Shown one piece after another: positions 34,108-41,145 of a stretch of 64,000 bases of DNA. The stretch is from Denitromonas sp. GTDB lineage: Bacteria; Pseudomonadota; Gammaproteobacteria; Burkholderiales; Rhodocyclaceae. The DNA lies in assembly GCF_034676725.1 (NCBI RefSeq), contig NZ_JAUCBR010000004.1:1689501-1753500 (forward strand). The letters run 5' to 3'. The position numbers and the translations under genes were made by a program. The notes beneath the pieces were generated by a model. The model was given only the letters and a program-made list of their open reading frames with translations. It was not told the DNA's origin and did not search any database. Position 1 is the stretch's first letter. The number at the start of each line of letters is the position of its first letter.

Positions 34108-35723
34108 CCCGCTTCGGCAAGCACAGGAAGCTGTTCTGGCAGGTTTCGCGGCACGCTTCCCGCCGGCCTCTTCTGTACAGCATCACCAGCCTGCCTCCGC
34201 CTCCTCCTGCTCATCTCGTTCAAAAGGCTACGAACGATCTTGGCCAGTTTGTGGGCAAGCAACGGAGGCACCGCATTGCCGACCTGGGTGTACTGCTCCG
34301 TGCGGTTGCCAGCGAAGACGTAGTTGTCGGGAAACGTCTGGAGCCGCGCCGCTTCCCTGACCGTGAGACTTCTGCATTGGGAGGGGTCGTAGTGGATGTA
34401 GTAGTGCCCGTCCTTGGCAATGTGAGCCACCACCGTGGTGGACGGTTCGTTCCTGCACTGCACGCGGAACCGATCCTTGAACGGGATCGCTTCGGATTCC
34501 CGATCGACATGCACATTGACGTGATCGGGAAGCAGCTTGGGAGGAAACACATCCAGCCGTGGGCAATATCCCCATAAATGAGCGAAGCTGGCTGAGAAAA
34601 GATAGCGAGCAAGATCGGATGCCATGTGCGCGCGCGCTTCATGCTGACAGACACCACCCAGGCTTCGGTCGTGAAGCCATTGCTGAAGCTCGGTCGGCTT
34701 CTTCGGCCTTCTGTAGCCTCGTGAAATGAAGGCGCCACCGGTCGTGGTGCTGGTTGCCGCAGCGGCAAAGGCACGCATTGTCCCGATCATGACGGACTCG
34801 TTTTCTGTTCTCCATCCCTTGACGTAAGAGGGGGCAGCCTGAACAGCCTTGCGCCATGCCTCCACTGAATCGCCACGCGACAGCTTGCTGCGGATTCGGG
34901 GGAGATCGTCAATGGCCTGTTTGACCGTGACAGGCCTTGCTACTGGTGCCAGCAACTGGTGTTGAGGCATGTCCAGCCCCTTCCTCACTCCGAGCAGAAT
35001 CACGCGATGCCTGCTTTGCGGGATCCCATGTCGCTCAGAATGGATAAGGTAGTCGGTGGGTTCCAGCGAACTGCCGTCGCCCTTCTTGGTGAAGGATCGG
35101 ATCTCATATTCGAGCCCCTCGGTCGGCATCGAAAGATCCGCGATGATCTTCTCGAACATCGGGTCGCCGGAGTGCTTTGAGGAAAGCAGACCCTTGACAT
35201 TCTCCATCACGAAAATGGTGGGCTTGTGCACCTGGATGATTCTCAGGTACTCCCTGTAGAGGAAGTGCTTTTCATCCTTGTGAAAGTCCTTGTCGTTGGC
35301 GCGTCTGGAGCGCCCCGCCAGCGAATACGCCTGGCAGGGCGGGCCGCCGATCAGTACCCAGGTTTCCTGCCCCTTCAGTGCAGCACGAATTTCCCTGTCG
35401 ATACCGGCTTCGTCGGACTTGCCAAGCTCCAGGCACCTCGCCTCGGTGGCTGCATGCTCAAAGGCGCTGGCCACGGCAGGGATCCTGCGGAAAGCAGCCT
35501 CATCGATCTCGCCCCGTATGTAGCTGTAGTAGTGCTTGACGTCCTTGGTGCCACGCAAACGCCTGAACACTGCCCTGAGCGTCAGCGTGCGATGTGCGAC
35601 AGCATCCTTTTCAATGGAAAGGGCGATCTCGAAGAATGGCTGCCGCTTGTGGCCCTGCAGGGACGCAAATCCTTCCCCGAGCCCTCCTGGGCCAGCAAAA
35701 AGATCAATTATGGGAACTGGCAC
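34104..35723 (-). CDS. DNA (cytosine-5) methyltransferase
   Basis: A 539-residue C5-DNA methylase when read from GTG 35723, which has a strong SD (AAGGGGAGG, 9-nt spacing); longer open frames before it just overlap the HTH gene. Motif I is DLFAGPGG (7-14), motif IV GGPPCQ with catalytic C130, motif VI ENVKG, and motif X QVGNAVPPLLA near the end. It protects host DNA at an unknown recognition site. Together with vsr and the MORC operon it makes a modification-restriction-like module. No separate restriction gene is seen besides the DUF4420 protein. Confidence 0.93.
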   Translation of the reverse strand: MPVPIIDLFAGPGGLGEGFASLQGHKRQPFFEIALSIEKDAVAHRTLTLRAVFRRLRGTKDVKHYYSYIRGEIDEAAFRRIPAVASAFEHAATEARCLELGKSDEAGIDREIRAALKGQETWVLIGGPPCQAYSLAGRSRRANDKDFHKDEKHFLYREYLRIIQVHKPTIFVMENVKGLLSSKHSGDPMFEKIIADLSMPTEGLEYEIRSFTKKGDGSSLEPTDYLIHSERHGIPQSRHRVILLGVRKGLDMPQHQLLAPVARPVTVKQAIDDLPRIRSKLSRGDSVEAWRKAVQAAPSYVKGWRTENESVMIGTMRAFAAAATSTTTGGAFISRGYRRPKKPTELQQWLHDRSLGGVCQHEARAHMASDLARYLFSASFAHLWGYCPRLDVFPPKLLPDHVNVHVDRESEAIPFKDRFRVQCRNEPSTTVVAHIAKDGHYYIHYDPSQCRSLTVREAARLQTFPDNYVFAGNRTEQYTQVGNAVPPLLAHKLAKIVRSLLNEMSRRRRRQAGDAVQKRPAGSVPRNLPEQLPVLAEAG

Positions 35724-35784
35724 GCCAGCAATCCTCCCCTTGGTTCTTTCCCGAATGTGATTCGGTTGCTGATTTGGTGCACGC

Positions 35785-35985
35785 TCACTCTGCCTCCGGC
35801 TTCTTCTTGCTGATGCTTTCGGCGATCCACCGATCCAGCTCCGAGCGGCGAAAGCGCCAGGTACCTCCAAGCTTGAACGCCGGAATCTCTCCTTTCTGGG
35901 CAAGGCGATAGACCGTCCGTTTCCCGGCTTTGAGGTAGGCCGCGACTTCCTCCAGTGTGAGGATCTCGCTTTCGACTTCATTCAT
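35785..35985 (-). CDS. Excisionase/AlpA-like helix-turn-helix protein
   Basis: A 66-residue DNA-binding protein of the excisionase-type (MerR-like) HTH family: TLEEVAAYLKAGKRTVYRLA, then a wing with FKLGGTWRFRRSELDRWI, the typical last helix. ATG 35985 was chosen because the domain begins there; the longer open frame has no domain features. It is 61 bp upstream of the methyltransferase on the same strand, so it is probably its regulator. It could also be part of the island's mobility history. It is the rightmost gene of the island. Confidence 0.78.
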   Translation of the reverse strand: MNEVESEILTLEEVAAYLKAGKRTVYRLAQKGEIPAFKLGGTWRFRRSELDRWIAESISKKKPEAE

Positions 35986-36041
35986 CTGAAAACCATCTGG
36001 TTTGGTCTTTCGTGACTTTGGATTGCCAAGTTTGCCCAATT

Positions 36042-36058
36042 CTACCAAAGGGTGGTAG
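36042..36058. promoter_or_regulatory. Candidate operator upstream of the HTH gene
   Basis: CTACC (36042-36046) and GGTAG (36054-36058) form a short inverted repeat with a 7-bp gap, in the AT-richer 223-bp gap before the HTH gene. A second small dyad, ACCAtctGGT, lies near 35991. They may be operators for the HTH protein; evidence is only the symmetry and position. Confidence 0.3.
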
Positions 36059-36208
36059 GCGCTAGCCAGCAAGAAATCCACTAGGCATTGCGCGAATGTC
36101 GGCCAGCGCGACCAACAAATCCGGTCATGCCGTAGTTCCCATTCCCTGAGGCGCAAAGCGAGAGCGCGCCACAGCATCTGGCAATCCGCTTTAACGGGGA
36201 ATGGCACG

Positions 36209-36574
36209 ATGGGACAGACCAACCACCGCACATCAGCATGGCCTGCGCTTGCCATGGTGTTGGCTGTGTCGTTCTCGGCGCTGCAGCCTGCCGTCGCCGC
36301 CGACGGCGTCGCCATGGAGCGTGAGCAGCTCGCCGTGCTCGCCCGCCAGCTCGACCTGATCGACCGCCTCGCCGAGCACGCCGCCGGTACCGCTCCGCAG
36401 GAACGCGCCCGCTACCACTTCGACTACGCCCGATTGCGTGCCGACCTGAAGCGCGTTCGCGCCGGCCTGCAGGACTACCTCGTGCCCCAGCGCGCCCAGC
36501 CGCGCGATCCCGTCCCGCTGGCCGGCGATTACGTCCGCCGCGACCGCGCCGACGACGAGGAGCCATCGCCATGA
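36209..36574 (+). CDS. RAQPRD-family ICE protein (TIGR01690)
   Basis: A 121-residue exported protein with a Sec signal (LAMVLAVSFSALQPAVAA) and the helical family core REQLAVLARQLDLIDRLAEH, and RYHFDYARLRADLKRVRAG. RAQPRD proteins are conserved in PFGI-1-type ICEs, in the periplasm, of unknown role. It resumes the plus-strand transfer gene series right after the island. It overlaps the next gene by ATGA (36571). Confidence 0.88.
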   Translation: MGQTNHRTSAWPALAMVLAVSFSALQPAVAADGVAMEREQLAVLARQLDLIDRLAEHAAGTAPQERARYHFDYARLRADLKRVRAGLQDYLVPQRAQPRDPVPLAGDYVRRDRADDEEPSP

Positions 36575-36810
36575 CGCCCTCTGCCGATCAGGTCGCCGCC
36601 TTCCAGGCCAACGGCGGCTTTGCGCCTTCGGCCGTCTCTGCCGTGGTGCTCGCTTTCGTGTTCGCCGTGTTGCTGCTGTGGGGCGTGTGGGCCATGCGCA
36701 CCGCCTACGTCGGCTGGGCCGAGCACCGCATCACCGAACGTCAGTTCCTCGCCGTCGTCGTGCGCTTCGTGGCGATGTACCTGGTGCTGACCTTCTTCCT
36801 CCTCTCCTGA
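36571..36810 (+). CDS. ICE membrane protein, PFL_4701 family (TIGR03758, DUF3262)
   Basis: A 79-residue protein with two membrane segments (AVSAVVLAFVFAVLLLWGVW and VVRFVAMYLVLTFFLL). It belongs to DUF3262, found next to the RAQPRD gene in this family. By size and topology it could be a pilin-like or a small channel part; not proven. Its start overlaps the RAQPRD stop. Confidence 0.83.
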   Translation: MTPSADQVAAFQANGGFAPSAVSAVVLAFVFAVLLLWGVWAMRTAYVGWAEHRITERQFLAVVVRFVAMYLVLTFFLLS

Positions 36811-36832
36811 CCGTCACGAAAGGCCATACGCC

Positions 36833-37201
36833 ATGAACACTCCAACGACATCCCATCGCATTCCGTCCCGCATCGCCGCTCCGCTGCTGCCGCTGGCGCT
36901 CGCGGGCCTGCCGCTGTCGGCCTTCGCGCAGGGCCTGCCGACCATGGAGGACCCTTCGCGCGGCCAAGGCAGCGGCATCCTGCAGACCTTGCAGAACTAC
37001 GGCTACGACATCGTGCTGCTGATCGCGCTGCTCGTGGTCGCCTCGATGTTCGTCGGTGTCTGCTATCACGCCTACACACGCTACTCGGAGATCCACACCG
37101 GCCGCGCCACCTGGGGCCAGTTCGGTCTGACGGTCGCCGTGGGCGCGATCCTGCTGGTGGTCGGCATCTGGCTGCTCACCAAGGCCACCGGCGTGCTGTG
37201 A
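36833..37201 (+). CDS. ICE membrane protein, PFL_4702 family (TIGR03745, DUF2976)
   Basis: A 122-residue protein: signal/first membrane helix (LLPLALAGLPLSAFAQ) and two further membrane helices (IVLLIALLVVASMFVGVCY and LTVAVGAILLVVGIWLL). Its topology with a processed N-terminus and two helices is like TraA/VirB2 pilins, so it is a good candidate for the pilin subunit (inference). 22 bp after the previous gene. Confidence 0.83.
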   Translation: MNTPTTSHRIPSRIAAPLLPLALAGLPLSAFAQGLPTMEDPSRGQGSGILQTLQNYGYDIVLLIALLVVASMFVGVCYHAYTRYSEIHTGRATWGQFGLTVAVGAILLVVGIWLLTKATGVL

Positions 37202-37213
37202 GGGCGGCAAGCG

Positions 37214-37624
37214 ATGGCCGTCCCTTCGGAGACCCCGCGCGACACGCTGGTGACCTTCCTGCCGCACCGGCTGAACCGCCAGCCGGTGGTCGTGCGCGGG
37301 CTGACCGCCGACGAGCTGTGGATCTGCGCCGGCCTGTCGGCCGCAGCCGGGTTCGCGCTCGGCCTGCCGCTGGCCTGGATCACGCACAGCATCGCCATGG
37401 TGCCGACGCTGATCGTCGCCGGCATCGCGCTGGGCGTCTTCGTCGGCGGTGGTTTTCTGCGCGCGCAGAAGCGCGGCCGGCCCGACACCTGGCTGTACCG
37501 GCAGCTCCAGTGGCGGCTGGCATTGCGGCACCCGGCGCTGGCAGCGCTCCTGGGCGGCCAGCGCCTCATCACCCGATCAGGCTACTGGACGACCCGGCGC
37601 AACGCCGATCGAGGTGCGCCATGA
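37214..37624 (+). CDS. ICE protein, TIGR03750 family (DUF3487)
   Basis: A 136-residue protein with a soluble start (TLVTFLPHRLNRQPVVVRGL) and two adjacent membrane segments (about residues 45-85). It belongs to DUF3487 and by size, topology and place it may be the VirB3/TraL-like inner-membrane part. The end is basic (RSGYWTTRRNADRG). Confidence 0.83.
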   Translation: MAVPSETPRDTLVTFLPHRLNRQPVVVRGLTADELWICAGLSAAAGFALGLPLAWITHSIAMVPTLIVAGIALGVFVGGGFLRAQKRGRPDTWLYRQLQWRLALRHPALAALLGGQRLITRSGYWTTRRNADRGAP

Positions 37625-37703
37625 GCGCGCCCGCACGGCCGCCCGAAGGGCGCGCGAACCTCCCTCGGGGAGGATGTCGCGTCAGCGACAGGAGGGTAGT
37701 TCA

Positions 37704-38396
37704 GTGAGCCGTTTCAAGAACGAGGTTGCGCACCTGCAGGCGCACGTGAAGACGTTGCGCCTGGGGGCCGGCGCGTTGTTCGTGGTGGCGCTGCTTCTCG
37801 GCTTCGGTTGGTGGAGTGCGCCGAAGAGTCTGACCATCCATGTGCCGCCGGACCTGCGCTCGGGCAGCACGCGCAAGTGGTGGGACGTGCCGCCCGAGAG
37901 CGTGTATGCCTTCTCGTTCTACATCTGGCAGCAGGTGCAGCGCTGGCCCACGAACGGCGAAGAGGACTATCCGCGCAACCTGCGCGCGCTGTCGGCCTAT
38001 CTGACGCCGAGCTGCCGGGCCTTCCTGCAACAGGACTACGAGTACCGGCGCGCCAGTGGCGAGCTGCGTCAGCGCGTGCGCGGCATCTACGAGATTCCCG
38101 GCCGCGGCTACGGCGATGATCCGGCCACGCGCGTCAAGGTGCTCTCCGACCGCGACTGGATCGTCACGCTCGACGTGAGCGCAGACGAATACTACGGCTC
38201 CGAGCAGGTCAAGCGCGCCCTGGTGCGCTACCCCATCAAGGTCGTCCGGCTGGACATCGACCCCGAGCGCAACCCCTTTGGCCTGGCGCTGGACTGCTAC
38301 GCCGGCGCACCCCAGCGCATCGAACCGCCGCCGACACCGCCCCAGGCCGGCGCGCCCGCCAACGCCTCCGGCCACCTGCAGGGAGACTCCCCATGA
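37704..38396 (+). CDS. ICE protein, PFL_4703 family (TIGR03746, DUF2895)
   Basis: A 230-residue bitopic protein beginning MSRFKNEVAHLQAHVKTLRL from GTG 37704 (ACAGGAGGGTAGTTCA). One membrane helix (about 23-42) then a periplasmic domain with WWDVPPESVYAFSFYIWQQ, SYL-type helices and a beta sheet, consistent with a VirB8/TraE-like scaffold. The GTG start was preferred since the long upstream frame overlaps the previous gene. It overlaps the next gene by 4 bp. Confidence 0.85.
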   Translation: MSRFKNEVAHLQAHVKTLRLGAGALFVVALLLGFGWWSAPKSLTIHVPPDLRSGSTRKWWDVPPESVYAFSFYIWQQVQRWPTNGEEDYPRNLRALSAYLTPSCRAFLQQDYEYRRASGELRQRVRGIYEIPGRGYGDDPATRVKVLSDRDWIVTLDVSADEYYGSEQVKRALVRYPIKVVRLDIDPERNPFGLALDCYAGAPQRIEPPPTPPQAGAPANASGHLQGDSP

Positions 38397-39307
38397 AACC
38401 CATTGCCTTGTTGGCCCTGGCCGGCGTCCTGCTGATCCTCGGTTTCGTGCCGGCCAGCCAGGCCGTGGAAATCCTGCGCTGGGAGCGGCTGCCCCTGCCG
38501 GTGCCGCTGGTGGTCGGCCAGGAGCGCGTGGTCTTCATCGACCGCAATGTGCGCGTCGGCGTGCCGGCCAGCGCCGGCGACCACCTGCGCGTGCAGAGTG
38601 CAGGCGGCGCGATCTACCTGCGGGCGAGCGAGCCGATTCCGCCAACGCGGCTGCAACTGCAGGACGTGGAATCCGGCGCGCTGATCCTGCTCGACATCGC
38701 CGCCGAGCCGGCGAAGGACGGCCAGGCGCCACTGGAGCCGGTGCGCATCGTGGAAGCGGAAGCCCCCGCGAAGCGCTACGGCGGCGGTGCAGCAAGTGGC
38801 GCGGACGAGCAGGCCGATGCGCCCGCAGACAAATCCGTTCCCCGGCGCGAAACGCCGGTACCGGTCGTGCTGACGCGCCATGCCGCGCAGAACCTGTACG
38901 CGCCGCTGCGCACCGTCGAGCCGGTCGCCGGCATCGGGCGCGTAAACCTGCGCCGCGACCTCGCGCTGGACACCTTGCTGCCGACGCTGCCGGTGCACGC
39001 GCGGGCATTGGCCGCGTGGCGCCTGGAAGACCAGTGGGTGACGGCCGTGCGCCTCACCAACACCTCGGCGCGTTGGCTCGACCTCGACCCGCGCGCCCTG
39101 CAGGGGAACTTCGTGGCGGCGACCTTCCAGCATCCGAACCTGGGGCCGGCCGGCACCCCGTCCGACACCACGGTGCTCTACCTGGTCACGCGCGGCCACG
39201 GCCTGGCCGAGTCGCTGCTGCCGGCGCTGAGCCCGATCGATGCCAGCGTGAACCTGCCGCCGGCCGCCGCGGCCGGCTCGACCGGAGGAGCGCGCGATGA
39301 AGAGTAA
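38393..39307 (+). CDS. ICE protein, PFL_4704 family (TIGR03749, DUF3438)
   Basis: A 304-residue exported protein: signal peptide ending at SQAVE (about residue 25), then the family start LRWERLPLPVPLVVGQERVV, and a mostly beta periplasmic part. By position between VirB8- and VirB10-like genes it should be the TraK/VirB9-like part of the outer ring (inference). An acidic linker (about 115-150) separates two domains. It overlaps the next gene by 11 bp. Confidence 0.85.
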   Translation: MKPIALLALAGVLLILGFVPASQAVEILRWERLPLPVPLVVGQERVVFIDRNVRVGVPASAGDHLRVQSAGGAIYLRASEPIPPTRLQLQDVESGALILLDIAAEPAKDGQAPLEPVRIVEAEAPAKRYGGGAASGADEQADAPADKSVPRRETPVPVVLTRHAAQNLYAPLRTVEPVAGIGRVNLRRDLALDTLLPTLPVHARALAAWRLEDQWVTAVRLTNTSARWLDLDPRALQGNFVAATFQHPNLGPAGTPSDTTVLYLVTRGHGLAESLLPALSPIDASVNLPPAAAAGSTGGARDEE

Positions 39308-40730
39308 TCCGTTGCTCAAGTGGCTGCTGATCCCGATGGCGCTGCTGCTGGTGTTCGTCGGCGTCAAACTGTTCTCCGGCGCCCCCGGCGGCCAGCCCGC
39401 CCCCAAGGGCGCGGCCAGTACGCTCACGCCCGAGGAGATGAAAGCCCTGGGCATCGCAGGCGACACGCCGCGCGATACCGTCGCCACGCTGGTGGCCCAG
39501 GTGAAGCAGTTGCGCACCGAGCTGCAGAGCGCGCTCGGCGACAACAAGCAGCACAAGGCCGAGAACGAGCGCCTGCGTGCCCGGGAAAGCGCGATCGACC
39601 AGCGCATCCAGAGCGCGCTGGAAGGCGAGCGCAACCGCCTGGAGCAGGAGCGCACCCAGGTGGCCAGCGACAGGCAGCAGACCCAGGGGCTGCTGCAGGA
39701 TCTGCAGCGGCAACTGGACGGCCTTGCCGGCAAGGGTGGCCCGTCCGACCTGCCCGTCGGGCTGGGGCTGGAAGAGGGTGACGGCAAGCGCTTCAACCGC
39801 GGCGTCGGTGGTACGCAGTGGGTCGAGCCCGACGATGCCAAGGTCGACGCCAAGAACGGCAGCAAGGAGCCGAGCTTTCCCCTGAGCTTCGGGCCGGCCC
39901 AGAAAAGCCTGTCGGCCGCAGCGGAATCCGTCGCCGACGTCGGCAGCCGCGCGGTGGGTGCCTCCACGAAGGCGGTCTACACCGTGCCGTCGAACTCGAC
40001 GCTCATGGGGTCGATTGCCATGACGGCGCTGATCGGGCGCGTGCCGATCGATGGAACGGTCAACGACCCGTACCCGTTCAAGGTGCTGATCGGCCCGGAC
40101 AACCTCACGGCCAACGGCATCGACATCCCCGACGTGGCCGGCGCCGTGGTCAGCGGCACGGCCTCGGGCGACTGGACGCTCTCGTGCGTGCGCGGGCAAA
40201 TTCGCTCGGTCACGTTCGTGTTCCAGGACGGCACCATCCGCACGGTGCCGGAGGACAGCGGCAAGGGCGGCAGCAGCGGCGGCAACTCGGGTCACAACGG
40301 CGCCAGCATCCAAGGCGGCCTGGGCTGGATCAGCGACCCCTACGGCATTCCCTGCGTCAGCGGCGAGCGGCGCAGCAACGCCCAGCAGTACCTGGGCAGT
40401 CAGGCGCTCATCACCGCGGCCGGCGCCGGCGCGGCCTCGCTCATCAAGTCCGACAACGGCAGCGTGGCCGTGGTCGCCAACAGCAACGGCTCGCTGGGCA
40501 CCGTCGGCATCAGCGGCAACGAAGCGATGGGCCGCATCCTCGCGGGCGGCGTGCGCGACATGGCCGATTGGGTCAACAAGCTCTACGGCCAGGCCTTCGC
40601 GGCGGTCTACGTGCAGCCCGGCGCCAAGGTGGCCGTGCATCTGGAGCAGCCGCTCGACATCGACTACGACGCCAAGGGGCGTCGGGTCCACCACCGCACC
40701 GGAGAAGCCCATGCCTCGGATCTGGATTGA
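39297..40730 (+). CDS. ICE protein, PFL_4705 family (TIGR03752), TraB/VirB10-like
   Basis: A 477-residue protein with one N-terminal membrane helix (LLIPMALLLVFVGVKLF), a long coiled coil (about residues 60-150), and a C-terminal beta domain containing FKVLIGPDNLTANGIDIP and MGRILAGGVRDMADW. This is the layout of TraB/VirB10 proteins that span the envelope and connect the ATPases with the outer pore. It overlaps the next gene by 20 bp. Confidence 0.88.
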   Translation: MKSNPLLKWLLIPMALLLVFVGVKLFSGAPGGQPAPKGAASTLTPEEMKALGIAGDTPRDTVATLVAQVKQLRTELQSALGDNKQHKAENERLRARESAIDQRIQSALEGERNRLEQERTQVASDRQQTQGLLQDLQRQLDGLAGKGGPSDLPVGLGLEEGDGKRFNRGVGGTQWVEPDDAKVDAKNGSKEPSFPLSFGPAQKSLSAAAESVADVGSRAVGASTKAVYTVPSNSTLMGSIAMTALIGRVPIDGTVNDPYPFKVLIGPDNLTANGIDIPDVAGAVVSGTASGDWTLSCVRGQIRSVTFVFQDGTIRTVPEDSGKGGSSGGNSGHNGASIQGGLGWISDPYGIPCVSGERRSNAQQYLGSQALITAAGAGAASLIKSDNGSVAVVANSNGSLGTVGISGNEAMGRILAGGVRDMADWVNKLYGQAFAAVYVQPGAKVAVHLEQPLDIDYDAKGRRVHHRTGEAHASDLD

Positions 40731-41145
40731 CGCGGCCGCCGTGCTGCTGGCGGCCACCCTGCTCGGCGGCTGCGCTACCAGCAAGGAGAAGCTGCTGCCG
40801 CACGGCGACAGCACCATGCTCGACATCTGGCATCGGGAGACCGGCGGCAGCGCGGGCGGCGGCCAGGCCGCGCGGCAACTGCTCGATGCGCGCCAGGGCC
40901 TGCGCCGGCCGCTGGTCGAGGCCGATGTGCAGGCGGCGCCCGGCGTGCAGGCGCGCTACACCCGTACCGCGCAGAACGAGATCTACCGCCAGTTCCACCG
41001 CCTGCCGAACCCCGACCTGGTGATGTACGTGTTCCCGCACCTGGCGGGCACCGACCCGGTGCCGGTGCCCGGCTACAGCACGGTGTTCCCGCTCTACCAG
41101 CGCGTGCAGTACGCGATGCCGGGCGAGCGCGTGGAGGCCTACTGA
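40711..41145 (+). CDS. Conjugative transfer lipoprotein (TIGR03751)
   Basis: A 144-residue lipoprotein: signal with lipobox LLGGC (Cys about residue 21), then LLPHGDSTMLDIWH and QARYTRTAQNEIYRQFHRLP, the conserved family segments. VirB7/TraV-like role in the outer-membrane complex by size, lipid anchor and place (inference). Its stop overlaps by one base the start of the following VirB4-like gene (41145). Confidence 0.86.
   Translation: MPRIWIDAAAVLLAATLLGGCATSKEKLLPHGDSTMLDIWHRETGGSAGGGQAARQLLDARQGLRRPLVEADVQAAPGVQARYTRTAQNEIYRQFHRLPNPDLVMYVFPHLAGTDPVPVPGYSTVFPLYQRVQYAMPGERVEAY

Noticed and set aside
34104..35981. Longer methyltransferase reading frame from 35981
   Set aside because: The extra 86 codons overlap the HTH gene in another frame and look non-native (Arg/Ser-rich); a strong SD lies before GTG 35723 right at the first conserved strand.
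35785..35985. Calling the HTH gene the ICE excisionase
   Set aside because: It is 26 kb from the integrase and next to a methylase; the fold is shared by many regulators.
35785..36315. Longer form of the HTH protein from 36315
   Set aside because: The added 110 residues overlap the RAQPRD gene antisense and show no domain; ATG 35985 fits the HTH family length.
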